Part shown: positions 9,083 to 18,078 of the stretch, one piece after another
Numbering within the stretch: the first letter of the stretch is position 1
Layout of the letters: the number at the start of each line of letters is the position of its first letter
Source of the DNA: an uncultured Reyranella sp.
Lineage (GTDB): Bacteria; Pseudomonadota; Alphaproteobacteria; Reyranellales; Reyranellaceae
Length of the DNA stretch: 64,000 nucleotides
Reading direction: 5' to 3'
Assembly: GCF_945957355.1 (NCBI RefSeq)
Contig: NZ_CAMFKM010000001.1
Span: 1-64,000 of the forward strand
Program-made: the position numbers and the translations under genes
Notes under the pieces: model-generated
Told to the model about the DNA's origin: nothing
Databases searched by the model: none
Seen by the model: the letters and a program-made list of their open reading frames with translations, nothing else

Positions 9083-9553
9083 TCATCCCAGCAATCCATG
9101 CGCACCCAGGACGGCGCCCCCGGCAACGACAGCGCTCGCCCCGAGCAGCAGCCAATGCACTCGCGCGACGCGCCTTAGGAGACCTTCCGGGTCGGAGTGG
9201 CCCGCCTCGAGCAGGCGAGGCCCGATGGCGGGCTCGACAACGAACAGGACGGTCATGAACAACAGCCACAGCAGCACCATGGCGCCGAGCCACCACTGTG
9301 CCGGATCGAGGAAGCGCGGCCAGGCATCCAGGCGCTCGGCCATGTAGAAGCCGCTGAGCCCCGCCAGGGGCACGGACAGGCGGACCTGCGGGGAGAAGCG
9401 TCCCTCGACCGATTCGAAAAGGGCGAGGCCCTCGCGCGGGTCGGCGGTGTCACGCGCCGCCGGCAGAACGACCAGCGTCATGAAAGCCATGCCGCCAATC
9501 CAATGAACGATGGCAAGCACGTGGAAGGCGCGGGCCAGGGTTACATCGTCCAT
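9083..9553 (-). CDS. Four-helix integral membrane protein (CopD-like)
   Basis: This 156-residue protein has four predicted membrane helices. The N-terminus (ARAFHVLAIVHWIGGMAFMT) carries closely spaced histidines like those in CopD/HemJ-like haem or copper membrane proteins. A last helix lies near RVHWLLLGASAVVAGGAVLG. It overlaps the DUF2478 gene by 13 bp and runs with the nar operon. A role in haem or quinone handling for nitrate reductase is inference. Confidence 0.65.
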   Translation of the reverse strand: MDDVTLARAFHVLAIVHWIGGMAFMTLVVLPAARDTADPREGLALFESVEGRFSPQVRLSVPLAGLSGFYMAERLDAWPRFLDPAQWWLGAMVLLWLLFMTVLFVVEPAIGPRLLEAGHSDPEGLLRRVARVHWLLLGASAVVAGGAVLGAHGLLG

Positions 9554-10110
9554 GACTTGGCCAGTTCGCCCGATCGTTCACCTGCCCCGGCGTCGAGCCC
9601 GTGACTCGCCAGCCAGCGCGCGACCGCGACTTCGTCCACCGGCAATTCGACGGCAAGAGCCCCGGCAAAAGCGCGCCAACGATCCAGATTGCGCGCTGGC
9701 ACGCCGACCAGAACGGGGATGCCGAGTTCGACTGCCTCGGCTACGGCCTGGCGCAGTCCGCCACCGTCGGCCTCGATCTTGCCGAACTTGTTGATGACCA
9801 GCAGGCGCGGCTCCTCACTGCGCAGGCTAGCCAGCACGGCCTCGGCGAGTTCGGTCAGCAGGCCGACATCGAGACGGCAGCCACGCGCTTGCTTGCCGCG
9901 GTGTTCGGCGATGGCCGTTATCTCGCCCGTGGCGAGGTCCTCGATCAGCAGATCGCAGGGATGGCGATCGGCCATGTCTTCGGGCGTTCGCTGCAAGGCG
10001 CCCGCGAGCACGATGCCACGACCCCGCAGGCCCTCGACGACATGGGCGATCACACGCTCGGGATAGACGCCGTCGGCATAGATCAGGGCAGCGATGAGAG
10101 GGGACGACAT
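9541..10110 (-). CDS. DUF2478-type nucleotide-binding-like protein
   Basis: The start at 10110 has a good ribosome site (AGGAG) seven bases upstream, so the longer open frame to 10254 is rejected. The 189-residue product resembles DUF2478 proteins: LIYADGVYPERVIAHVVEGL at the N-terminus, a central RGCRLDVGLLTELAEAV, and LVINKFGKIEADGGGLR before a C-terminal helical end. The NKFGK segment looks like the guanine/NTPase signature of THEP1-like folds, but I see no clean Walker A. Such genes are often near molybdoenzyme or molybdate genes. A link to the molybdenum cofactor of NarG is plausible but unproven. Confidence 0.6.
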   Translation of the reverse strand: MSSPLIAALIYADGVYPERVIAHVVEGLRGRGIVLAGALQRTPEDMADRHPCDLLIEDLATGEITAIAEHRGKQARGCRLDVGLLTELAEAVLASLRSEEPRLLVINKFGKIEADGGGLRQAVAEAVELGIPVLVGVPARNLDRWRAFAGALAVELPVDEVAVARWLASHGLDAGAGERSGELAKSWTM

Positions 10111-10112
10111 GA

Positions 10113-10442
10113 TCAGCTCCTGTGATTGCAGCATTCGTGACCGGCATCGCAGCCCGCATGGCTGTCCTGGCGCAGCGACCAGAGCAGCATCTGGCGCAGG
10201 CAGGCCGCAGCCGGATCGGACGCGCGTTCCAGCGCCGTCATCAGCGCCAGCCAATCCTCATCCGAGGCGAAAGCGGCGAAGCGGCCTACGGCATTGCTGG
10301 CGTAGATCGGCGAGCTTTCACCGAACCTGGCACCAGTGGCCTCGACCTCGACCATCAGCGGCAGGTCGTCGAGGCCCAGCAGGGTCTCGGCGGCGATGCC
10401 CTCGTCGCCCAGTCGGTCGAGGACCTGTCCCAGAAGCATCAT
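10113..10442 (-). CDS. Conserved nar-cluster protein of unknown function
   Basis: This 109-residue protein starts at 10442 (a second Met follows at once). It ends with a Cys/His-rich tail, HAGCDAGHECCNHRS, that could bind metal. The body is helical (LDRLGDEGIAAETLLGLDDL, DEDWLALMTALERASDPAAA). It sits 8 bp after the parvulin gene and 2 bp before the DUF2478 gene, so it belongs to the nar operon. I do not recognise the family. The Cys/His tail is the only functional clue. Confidence 0.6.
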   Translation of the reverse strand: MMLLGQVLDRLGDEGIAAETLLGLDDLPLMVEVEATGARFGESSPIYASNAVGRFAAFASDEDWLALMTALERASDPAAACLRQMLLWSLRQDSHAGCDAGHECCNHRS

Positions 10443-10450
10443 GGCGCACC

Positions 10451-11281
10451 CTATTGGACGAGAGGGCCGGCAGCGGCGCCGAAGTCGACGCCGGTGAGCT
10501 GCGCGCGGCCCGCCAGGATGGTTACGTACTGGCGCAGCGCGCGGCGATGAACCGCCTCCTCCAGATAGTCGGCGATGCGCTCGCGCACGAGTTCGAAGGG
10601 CATCTGGCGGCCCTCGATGCGGCGGTCGAGGCGTACGATGTGCAGGCCATAGCGACTCTCGATCGGCTCGGGATGAACCCCGCCGGCTTCCAGCCCGCGC
10701 AGTGCGGCCTCGAACTCCGGCACGGTCTGGCCCGGACCGATCTGGCCGAGGTTGCCACCCTGCTTGCCCGAGGGGCATACCGAGTGGACGGCTGCGGTGT
10801 CAGCGAAGCGCTCCGGCCGCTGTTGCAACTCGGCAATGAGGCGCACCGCCAGCTCGTGCGCCTGCGGCCCCTTTGCAATCAGGATGTGCGCGACCTCGCA
10901 AAGGTCGGCGGAGCGGAAGCGGCCGAGATTGGCCTGGTAGTAGCGCCGGCAGGCTGCGTCGTCGGCGCGCGGTACCTTCACTTCGCGCTCCACCAGCTCA
11001 CGCAGGCGCGCCTCCTGCGGTGTCTCCCGCCGGCCTTCTCCATCGTCGGCCGGCTCGGCCACGATCGAGAGTCTTTCGGCTTCCTGCGACAGCAATTCCC
11101 GGATCGCCAACGCCTGCGCCGCCAGCATCCAGGCCTGATCAGGATCGGAGGCCTCGTGATGCTGGGTTTCGCGGGCGATGGCCGCACTCGGGATGACCAC
11201 GCCGTTGACACTGACCGGTACGGGGCGGGTGAAACGACGGCGGGCCGGGGCCGATGCTGCGGTGGACTGAGACGTGCTCAT
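10451..11281 (-). CDS. Parvulin-type peptidyl-prolyl cis-trans isomerase (PpiC/NifM-like)
   Basis: The start at 11281 gives 276 residues and lies 5 bp after narI. A helical N-terminal part (ALAIRELLSQEAERLSI) is followed by a rotamase domain with the expected motifs VAHILIAKG, GGNLGQIGPGQTVPEFE and ESRYGLHIVRLDRR. No signal peptide is visible, so it probably acts in the cytoplasm. Parvulins are known in denitrification nar clusters and, as NifM, in nitrogenase maturation. Here it may help fold or mature NarGH before membrane attachment. Confidence 0.85.
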   Translation of the reverse strand: MSTSQSTAASAPARRRFTRPVPVSVNGVVIPSAAIARETQHHEASDPDQAWMLAAQALAIRELLSQEAERLSIVAEPADDGEGRRETPQEARLRELVEREVKVPRADDAACRRYYQANLGRFRSADLCEVAHILIAKGPQAHELAVRLIAELQQRPERFADTAAVHSVCPSGKQGGNLGQIGPGQTVPEFEAALRGLEAGGVHPEPIESRYGLHIVRLDRRIEGRQMPFELVRERIADYLEEAVHRRALRQYVTILAGRAQLTGVDFGAAAGPLVQ

Positions 11282-11286
11282 GGTGC

Positions 11287-12015
11287 TCACTCCGCCGGCT
11301 GACGAGAGGCCGGTCGACCGGATGCGGACAGGGGACGCCGCCGGCGCACGACCTGATAGCCGCGACGGCCGAGGTACCAGACCGGTGCCGACCAGATGTG
11401 GACCAGCCGGCTGAACGGGAAGACCAGGAACAGGGTCATCCCCAGCACGAGATGCGTGAGGTAGGGCCAGGCGAGACCTTGCAGGGTTCTGGCATCGACC
11501 GGATGCAGGATCACGATGCCCTGCGCCCAGTGCGACAGGATCAGCATCACCGACCCGTCCGAATGCGCGAAGGAAAATGGCAGCGTGGCGAGGCCGAGAC
11601 AGAGCTGGAGCCACAGGATTGCCAGGATGGCGATGTCCATCATCGAGCTGTTGGCGCGAATACGGACATCGAACAGGCGCCGGTGCAGCAGCATGGTGAG
11701 GCCGACGAAGCAGACGACGCCCGCAATGCCACCGGCGGCGACGGCGATCAGCTGCTTCTGCTCGACGGTGATGAAGAGCGTGTAGAACCAGGTCGGCGTC
11801 AGCAGACCCACCGTATGCCCCAGCAGCAGGAAGAGGATGCCGGCATGGAACAGATTGGAGCCCCAGGTGAGCTGACGCTTCCGCAGGATCTGGCTGGAGC
11901 TGGCGCGCCAGGTGTATTGCTCGCGGTCGAAGCGGACCAGGCTGCCGAGCAGGAAGACCGTCAGGCAGATGTAGGGATACCAGACGAACAGGAGATGGAA
12001 GACGTAGTCCTTCAT
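11287..12015 (-). CDS. narI: Respiratory nitrate reductase gamma subunit (cytochrome b)
   Basis: NarI anchors NarGH to the inner membrane and takes electrons from quinol through two haems b. The 242-residue product starts at 12015, overlapping the narJ stop as ATGA. Five membrane helices are evident. Haem-ligand histidines appear in LFHAGILFLLLGHTVGLL and again in PYLTHLVLGMTLFL and SRLVHIW. Length and order match the family. Confidence 0.95.
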   Translation of the reverse strand: MKDYVFHLLFVWYPYICLTVFLLGSLVRFDREQYTWRASSSQILRKRQLTWGSNLFHAGILFLLLGHTVGLLTPTWFYTLFITVEQKQLIAVAAGGIAGVVCFVGLTMLLHRRLFDVRIRANSSMMDIAILAILWLQLCLGLATLPFSFAHSDGSVMLILSHWAQGIVILHPVDARTLQGLAWPYLTHLVLGMTLFLVFPFSRLVHIWSAPVWYLGRRGYQVVRRRRPLSASGRPASRQPAE

Positions 12016-12782
12016 GACCGGACTCCCGGGTTGGAGGGTGCCGTGGCGTGACGCCCGGCGGATCTTCCGTGCACGAGGGGCGGCGCGACGCCGTCGGCGG
12101 GCCGCATGGCCGCGCGCAACCGGGTCGAAAGCCCCTCGACGCCGCATGCGCCCTTCGCGTCGGCGGCCCCCGGGCCGAAGGTCACCTCCTCCTCTTCCCA
12201 GGCAGCATCCAATGCCTCGAGATCGTCCGGTTCGGGATCGGGTTCTGCCCGCAGTGCCGCCAGCGCCTTCACATCGAGCCTGGCCTTCGAGATCGCCAGC
12301 AGCGCAGACATTACGGCAGTGTAAGACGAACTCCGCTTTGCCAGGCGCTCCCTGAGGGCCGCGATCACGTTGGCCGGCTGACCGATCAGTTCGATGGCCG
12401 CCTGCGGCGGGCGCGTCGACGCATACTCCAGGAACAGCGGCAGGAAGTCGGGCAGCTCGGTCGCGGTCGGCGTATAGCCGCTTTCTTCGTAGAGCTTGAG
12501 CAGATCGACCATGGCCTGGCCACGGTCGCGGCTCTCGCCGTGGACATGCTCGAAGAGATGCAGCGACAGCGATCGCGTACGGTCGAACAGCAGGCCGTAG
12601 CGCTCCTGCAGGTCGTAGAGATCGCCCCCTGCGAGGTCATCGATCAATCGATGAAGCTCCGTGCGTACCGTCAATGGCAGGATGGCATCGCCGTCGATGG
12701 CCCCGCGGATTTCATCGGCCGCCGCGATGAGGTCGGCGCTCGGGTAGGAAAGCAGTGCGGCAAGGGCCCTGAGCGTCTTCAT
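12012..12782 (-). CDS. narJ: Nitrate reductase molybdenum cofactor assembly chaperone
   Basis: NarJ is the cytoplasmic chaperone that holds apo-NarGH while the molybdenum cofactor is inserted. The start at 12782 shares one base with the narH stop (TGATG). The 256-residue product has the family's core: LRALAALLSYPSADLI at the N-terminus, ERYGLLFDRTRSLSLHLFEH, and LPDFLPLFLEYAS. The C-terminus is longer and more disordered than in enteric NarJ (acidic EEEEVTFGPG, then a Pro/Arg tail). It lies between narH and narI, as expected. Confidence 0.93.
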   Translation of the reverse strand: MKTLRALAALLSYPSADLIAAADEIRGAIDGDAILPLTVRTELHRLIDDLAGGDLYDLQERYGLLFDRTRSLSLHLFEHVHGESRDRGQAMVDLLKLYEESGYTPTATELPDFLPLFLEYASTRPPQAAIELIGQPANVIAALRERLAKRSSSYTAVMSALLAISKARLDVKALAALRAEPDPEPDDLEALDAAWEEEEVTFGPGAADAKGACGVEGLSTRLRAAMRPADGVAPPLVHGRSAGRHATAPSNPGVRS

Positions 12783-14305
12783 CACACGACCTCCATTGGA
12801 TTCTTGGCGCGCAGTTTTCCGCCGGAGAACAAATTGCCGCCGCTGTCGCCGGACGAGCAGCCGTTGCCGAAGCTGAAGCCGCAGGCACCGCGAAGCTGGT
12901 AGGCGTCCTCGGCGGTCTCGCGGTGGGCCGTCGGGATCACGAAACGGTCCTCGTAGTTGGCGATCGCCATGATGTGATACATCTCCTCGATCTGCTCCGG
13001 GCTCAGCCCGACGCGTCCCGCGACCGCACCGTCGATCACGCCATCGACGGTCTTGGCGCGCATGTAGGCGCGCATGGCGAGCATGCGCTCCAGGCCGCGT
13101 GCTACCGGTCCCTCGTCGCCTGCCGTCAGCAGGTTGGCGAGATAGCGCAGAGGGATGCGCAGGGAGCGCACGTCCGGCATGCCGCCGTCGATGCCCATCT
13201 TGCCGGCCTCGGCCGCAGCCTGGATCGGCGACAGCGGCGGCACGTACCAGACCATCGGCAGCGTGCGGTACTCGGGATGCAGCGGGAACGCGACCTTCCA
13301 TTCCATGGCCATCTTCCACACCGGCGAGCGGCGCGCGGCCTCCAGCCAGGCATCTGGCACGCCATCACGGCGCGCCTGGGCGATCACCGTCTCGTCGTTG
13401 GGATCCAGGAAGATGCCCATCTGGGCATCGTAGAGTTTCTTGTCGTCGGCAACGCTGGCGGCCTGCTCGATGCGGTCGGCGTCATAGAGCATGACGCCGA
13501 GGTAGCGGATGCGACCAACGCAGGTCTCGGAACATACCGTCGGCTGTCCCGCTTCGATGCGAGGATAACAGAAGGTGCACTTCTCCGATTTGCCCGACGA
13601 CCAGTTGAAATAGATCTTCTTGTAGGGGCAGCCGGACACGCACATACGCCAGCCGCGGCATTTGTCCTGGTCGATCAGGACGATGCCGTCCTCTTCCCGC
13701 TTGTAGATGGCGCCCGACGGGCAAGCCGCCACACAGGCCGGGTTGAGGCAATGCTCGCACAGCCGGGGCAGGTACATCATGAAGGTGTTTTCGAACTGGC
13801 CGTACATCTCCTTCTGCACGCCCTCGAAATTGGCGTCGACGGAGCGCTTGGCGAATTCGCCGCCCAGGATCTCTTCCCAGTTGGGACCCCATTCGATCTT
13901 CTCCATCCGCTTGCCGCTGATCAGCGAACGTGGCCGCGCGGTCGGGAAGGCTTCCAGCTCGGGCGCCTTCTGCAGGTGTTCGTAGTCGAAGGTGAACGGC
14001 TCGTAGTAGTCGTCGATCTCCGGCAGGTCGGGGTTCGCGAAGATGTTGGCGAGGATGCGCCACTTGGAGCCGATCCGCGGCTGGATCCTGCCGTTGCGCT
14101 TGCGCGTCCAGCCGCCCTTCCAGCGCGTCTGGTTCTCCCAGTCCCTCGGGTAGCCGATGCCGGGCTTGGTCTCGACGTTGTTGAACCACGCGTATTCCAT
14201 GCCCTCGCGATTGGTCCATACGTTCTTGCAGGTGACCGAACAGGTGTGGCACCCGATACACTTGTCGAGGTTCAGCACCATCCCGATCTGAGCGCGAATC
14301 TTCAT
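12782..14305 (-). CDS. narH: Respiratory nitrate reductase beta subunit (iron-sulfur)
   Basis: NarH carries one [3Fe-4S] and three [4Fe-4S] clusters between NarI and NarG. The start at 14305 is chosen over an upstream GTG at 14323 because AAGGGGAG stands just before it. The 507-residue protein shows CIGCHTCSVTC near residue 16, then CEHCLNPACVAACP, the CRGWRMCVSGCP motif with Trp in place of a Cys (the three-iron cluster), and CTFCYPRIEAGQP. Spacing and length are normal. Confidence 0.96.
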   Translation of the reverse strand: MKIRAQIGMVLNLDKCIGCHTCSVTCKNVWTNREGMEYAWFNNVETKPGIGYPRDWENQTRWKGGWTRKRNGRIQPRIGSKWRILANIFANPDLPEIDDYYEPFTFDYEHLQKAPELEAFPTARPRSLISGKRMEKIEWGPNWEEILGGEFAKRSVDANFEGVQKEMYGQFENTFMMYLPRLCEHCLNPACVAACPSGAIYKREEDGIVLIDQDKCRGWRMCVSGCPYKKIYFNWSSGKSEKCTFCYPRIEAGQPTVCSETCVGRIRYLGVMLYDADRIEQAASVADDKKLYDAQMGIFLDPNDETVIAQARRDGVPDAWLEAARRSPVWKMAMEWKVAFPLHPEYRTLPMVWYVPPLSPIQAAAEAGKMGIDGGMPDVRSLRIPLRYLANLLTAGDEGPVARGLERMLAMRAYMRAKTVDGVIDGAVAGRVGLSPEQIEEMYHIMAIANYEDRFVIPTAHRETAEDAYQLRGACGFSFGNGCSSGDSGGNLFSGGKLRAKNPMEVV

Positions 14306-14319
14306 GATACTTCTCCCCT

Positions 14320-17300
14320 TCACTCGGCGGCGCTGAGGACGGGAACGGCGTCCTTATGCGGGCGTTCGAGCCAGTCGACCTTGCCGAGCTTGCGCACCAC
14401 CACGAACTCGTCGCGGTTGGTCCCGATCGTGCCGTAGTAATTGAAGCCGTAGGCCTGCTGGGCATAGCCGCCGATCATGTGCGTGGGCTTCATGACCACG
14501 CGCGTGACCGAGTTGTGGATGCCGCCGCGGTTGCCGGTCATTTCCGACCCCGGCACGTTCACGATCTTCTCCTGCGCGTGATACATGAAGAGCGTGCCCT
14601 CCTTCATGCGCTGCGAGACGACGGCCCGTGCGACCAGGGCGCCGTTCACGTTGAAAGCCTCGACCCAGTCATTGTCGACGATGCCCGCGCGGGCCGCGTC
14701 GGTCTCGCTCAACCAGACGATCGGCCCGCCGCGCGAGAGGGTCAGCATCATCAGGTTGTCGGTGTAGGTGGAGTGGATCCCCCACTTCTGATGCGGCGTG
14801 ATGAAGTTCAGGACGATCTGCTTCTCGCCGTTCGGTCGGATGTCGATCACCGGCTTCACGGCCCGAAGATCGAGCGGCGGCCGGTAGACGCACAGACCCT
14901 CGCCGAAGGCCAGCATCCAGAGATGATCCTGGTAGAGCTGCTGGCGCCCGGTGAGCGTGCGCCATGGGATCAGTTCGTGGACGTTGGTGTAACCGGCGTT
15001 GTAGCAGACCTTCTCGCTCTCCAGCCCCGACCAGGTCGGTGCCGAGATGATCTTGCGCGGCTGGGCCACGACGTCCCGGAAGCGGATCTTCTCATCCTCC
15101 TTGGGATGCGCCAGATGAGTGTGGTCGAGGCCGGTCGTCCGCGAGAGCGCCGCCCATGAGCGGACCGCAACCTCGCCGTTGGTCTCGGGCGCCAGCATCA
15201 GCAGCGTTTCGGCGGCATCGATGTCGCTTTCGATACGGGCCAGCCCCCTGGTCGGGCCGTCGGCCATGACGACGCCGTTGAGCTGCTTGAGGAGCTCGAC
15301 CTCGTGGCCGGTCGGCCAGGCGATGCCCTTCACGCCGTTGCCCAGCTTGTCCATGAGGGGCCCGAGCGAGGTGAAGCGCTTGTAGACGTTGGGATAGTCG
15401 CGTTCGACGACCGTGATGGCCGGCATGGTCTTGCCGGGGATCGGCTCGATCTCGCCCCGCTTCCAGTCCTTGACGTCGAACGGCTGCGCCATCTCCCCGG
15501 GACTGTCGTGCATGATCGGCGTCAGCACGACATCCTTCTCCACGCCCAGAACCTCGGGCGCCACGCGCGAGAACGCCTTGGCGATCGACTTGTAGATCTC
15601 CCAGTCGCTGCGTGCCTCCCAGACTGGATCCACCGCCGCGGTCAGCGGGTGGATGAACGGGTGCATGTCCGAGGTGTTGAGATCGTTCTTCTCGTACCAG
15701 GTGGCCGTGGGAAGGACGATGTCGGAGTAGACGCAGGTCGTAGACATACGGAAGTCGAGCGTGACCAGCAGGTCGAGCTTTCCTTGCGGGGCCTCCTCGT
15801 GCCACACCGCCTCCGCCGGCCTGGCCTTGCCTTCCTGCCCCAGATCCTTGCCCATCACGCCATGGGTCGTGCCCAGCAGGTGCTTCAGGAAGTATTCGTG
15901 TCCCTTGCCCGAGGATCCGAGCAGGTTGGATCGCCACACGAACATGTTCCGAGGCCAGTTCTTCGGATCGTCGGGATCCTCGCAGGAGAGCTTCAGCTCG
16001 CCGCTCTTGAGCTTCTGCACGACGTAATCCCTGGGCTCCATGCCGGCGGCTGCCGCATCGCGCGACACCTGCAGCGGGTTGGTCTCGAGCTGGGGCGCGG
16101 ACGGCAGCCAGCCCATGCGCTCCGCACGGATGTTGTAATCGATGATCGCGCCGTCCCATTGGCCCGGAGGCGCGGTCGGCGAGACGATGTCGCCGACGTT
16201 GATCGTCTCGTAGCGCCATTGGTCGCTGTGCGCGTAGAACGCCGACGTCGAATTCTGCTGTCTTGGCGGACGCCCCCAGTCGAGGGCGAAGGCGAGCGGC
16301 AACCAGCCGGACTGCGGCCGGAGCTTCTCCTGACCGACATAGTGCGCCCAACCGCCGCCGGACTGCCCGACGCAGCCGCACATCGCCAGCATGTTGATCA
16401 CGCCGCGATAGTTCATGTCGGCGTGGTACCAGTGGTTCATCGCGGCGCCGATGATGATCATCGACCGGCCATTGGTCTTCTCGGCATTGGACGCGAACTC
16501 GCGCGCCACCTGGATGATCTTGTCGCGCGAGACGCCGGTGATCTTCTCCGCCCAGGCCGGCGTGTAGGGCACGTCGTCGTCGAGCGAACGAGCGACGTTG
16601 GGCCCGCCCAGCCCCGCGTCGACGCCGTAGTTGGCGACGAACAGGTCGTGGACCGAGGCAACGAGCGTGTCGCCTTCGACCAGCTTCAACGACTTCACGG
16701 GAACGCGCCGCTTGAGCACGCCGGCATGATCCGTCGAGGCGAAATGCTCATGCTTGATGTTGCCGAAGTAGGGAAATCCCACCTCCACCGCCTCATCCCG
16801 CACGTCGGCCAGCGACAGCCGAGGGGTCACGTCCCTGCCCGTGGATTCCTTGTTCTCCAGGTTCCACTTGCCGCTCTCGCCCCAGCGGAAGCCGATCGAT
16901 CCGCGCGGCGCCACGACATCGCCTGTCGCTTCATCGAAGGCGACCGTCTTCCATTCGGGATTGTTGGACTCGCCCAGCGACGTGTCGAAGTCGGACGCGC
17001 GCACGAAGCGATCGGGAACGTACATTCCGTCGCGCTTGGCGAGCTTCACCAGCATCGGCATGTCGGTGTACTGCCGGACATAGTCGCGGAAGTACTTGGC
17101 CTGCCTGTCGACGTGATACTCCTTCAGGATCACGTGCCCCATCGCCATGGCCAGCGCCGAGTCGGTGCCCTGCTTAACCGACAGCCAGATGTCGCCGAAC
17201 TTCGACGCCTCCGAGTAATCGGGACAGATCACGGCGCTCTTCAGGCCGCGGTAGCGGGCCTCGGTGTAGAAGTGGGCGTCGGGCGTGCGCGTCTGCGGTA

Positions 17301-18066
17301 CGTTCGAGCCCCAGAGGATAACGAAGCCCGCATTGTACCAGTCGGCCGACTCGGGCACGTCGGTCTGCTCGCCCCAGGTCTGCGGCGAGGCCGGCGGCAG
17401 GTCGCAATACCAGTCGTAGAAGGACATGCAGACGCCTCCGATCAGCGACAGGTAGCGCGAGCCCGCGGCGTAGGAGACCATCGACATGGCCGGGATCGGC
17501 GAGAAGCCGAAGATCCGGTCGGGCCCATGGGCCTTCGCTGTATAGGCATTGGCCGCGGCGACGATCTCGGTCGCTTCGTCCCAGCCGACGCGCACGAATC
17601 CACCATGTCCACGCTTGCTGGTGTAGGCCTTGCGTTTCTCGGGATTCTCGACGATCGACGCCCAGGCCGCGACCGGTGACAGGGTGGCGCGCGCCTCGCG
17701 CCACAGCCGCAGCAGGCGTGAGCGGGCCAGTGGATACTTCACGCGGTTGCCGGAATAGAGGTACCAGCTGTAGCTGGCGCCGCGAGAGCAGCCGCGCGGT
17801 TCATGGTTAGGCAGTTCGGGGCGGGTGCGCGGATAATCGGTCTGCTGCGTCTCCCAGGTGACGATTCCGCCCTTGACGTAGATCTTCCACGAGCACGAGC
17901 CCGTGCAGTTGGCGCCGTGCGTCGAGCGCACGATCTTGTCGTGCTGCCAGCGCTTTCTGTAGGCATCCTCCCAACTGCGGCTCTCTTCGGTGGTGATACC
18001 GTGACCGTCGGCGAACGGCTCCCTGACCTTCTTGAAGAACGTCAGGCGATCGAGGAAGTGCGACAT
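14320..18066 (-). CDS. narG: Respiratory nitrate reductase alpha subunit (molybdopterin)
   Basis: NarG reduces nitrate to nitrite on the cytoplasmic face of the membrane, using a bis-MGD molybdenum cofactor and the FS0 cluster. The 1,248-residue length is standard. The FS0 ligands are in HGANCTGSCSWKIY near residue 50 and RGCSRGASYSW near 90. The likely molybdenum ligand Asp lies in the segment SFYDWYCDLPPASPQTW. No break is seen over the whole frame. The gene is 12 bp downstream of narK and followed by narHJI. Confidence 0.97.
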   Translation of the reverse strand: MSHFLDRLTFFKKVREPFADGHGITTEESRSWEDAYRKRWQHDKIVRSTHGANCTGSCSWKIYVKGGIVTWETQQTDYPRTRPELPNHEPRGCSRGASYSWYLYSGNRVKYPLARSRLLRLWREARATLSPVAAWASIVENPEKRKAYTSKRGHGGFVRVGWDEATEIVAAANAYTAKAHGPDRIFGFSPIPAMSMVSYAAGSRYLSLIGGVCMSFYDWYCDLPPASPQTWGEQTDVPESADWYNAGFVILWGSNVPQTRTPDAHFYTEARYRGLKSAVICPDYSEASKFGDIWLSVKQGTDSALAMAMGHVILKEYHVDRQAKYFRDYVRQYTDMPMLVKLAKRDGMYVPDRFVRASDFDTSLGESNNPEWKTVAFDEATGDVVAPRGSIGFRWGESGKWNLENKESTGRDVTPRLSLADVRDEAVEVGFPYFGNIKHEHFASTDHAGVLKRRVPVKSLKLVEGDTLVASVHDLFVANYGVDAGLGGPNVARSLDDDVPYTPAWAEKITGVSRDKIIQVAREFASNAEKTNGRSMIIIGAAMNHWYHADMNYRGVINMLAMCGCVGQSGGGWAHYVGQEKLRPQSGWLPLAFALDWGRPPRQQNSTSAFYAHSDQWRYETINVGDIVSPTAPPGQWDGAIIDYNIRAERMGWLPSAPQLETNPLQVSRDAAAAGMEPRDYVVQKLKSGELKLSCEDPDDPKNWPRNMFVWRSNLLGSSGKGHEYFLKHLLGTTHGVMGKDLGQEGKARPAEAVWHEEAPQGKLDLLVTLDFRMSTTCVYSDIVLPTATWYEKNDLNTSDMHPFIHPLTAAVDPVWEARSDWEIYKSIAKAFSRVAPEVLGVEKDVVLTPIMHDSPGEMAQPFDVKDWKRGEIEPIPGKTMPAITVVERDYPNVYKRFTSLGPLMDKLGNGVKGIAWPTGHEVELLKQLNGVVMADGPTRGLARIESDIDAAETLLMLAPETNGEVAVRSWAALSRTTGLDHTHLAHPKEDEKIRFRDVVAQPRKIISAPTWSGLESEKVCYNAGYTNVHELIPWRTLTGRQQLYQDHLWMLAFGEGLCVYRPPLDLRAVKPVIDIRPNGEKQIVLNFITPHQKWGIHSTYTDNLMMLTLSRGGPIVWLSETDAARAGIVDNDWVEAFNVNGALVARAVVSQRMKEGTLFMYHAQEKIVNVPGSEMTGNRGGIHNSVTRVVMKPTHMIGGYAQQAYGFNYYGTIGTNRDEFVVVRKLGKVDWLERPHKDAVPVLSAAE

Positions 18067-18078
18067 TATCCGTATCCT

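Noticed and set aside
14306..14323. Upstream GTG start for narH
   Set aside because: It overlaps the narG stop as GTGA, but the strong AAGGGGAG before the ATG at 14305 and the usual NarH N-terminus favour the later start.
15304..17679. 791-codon plus-strand ORF opposite narG
   Set aside because: It lies fully inside narG on the opposite strand and its composition is that of a reverse-frame artefact.
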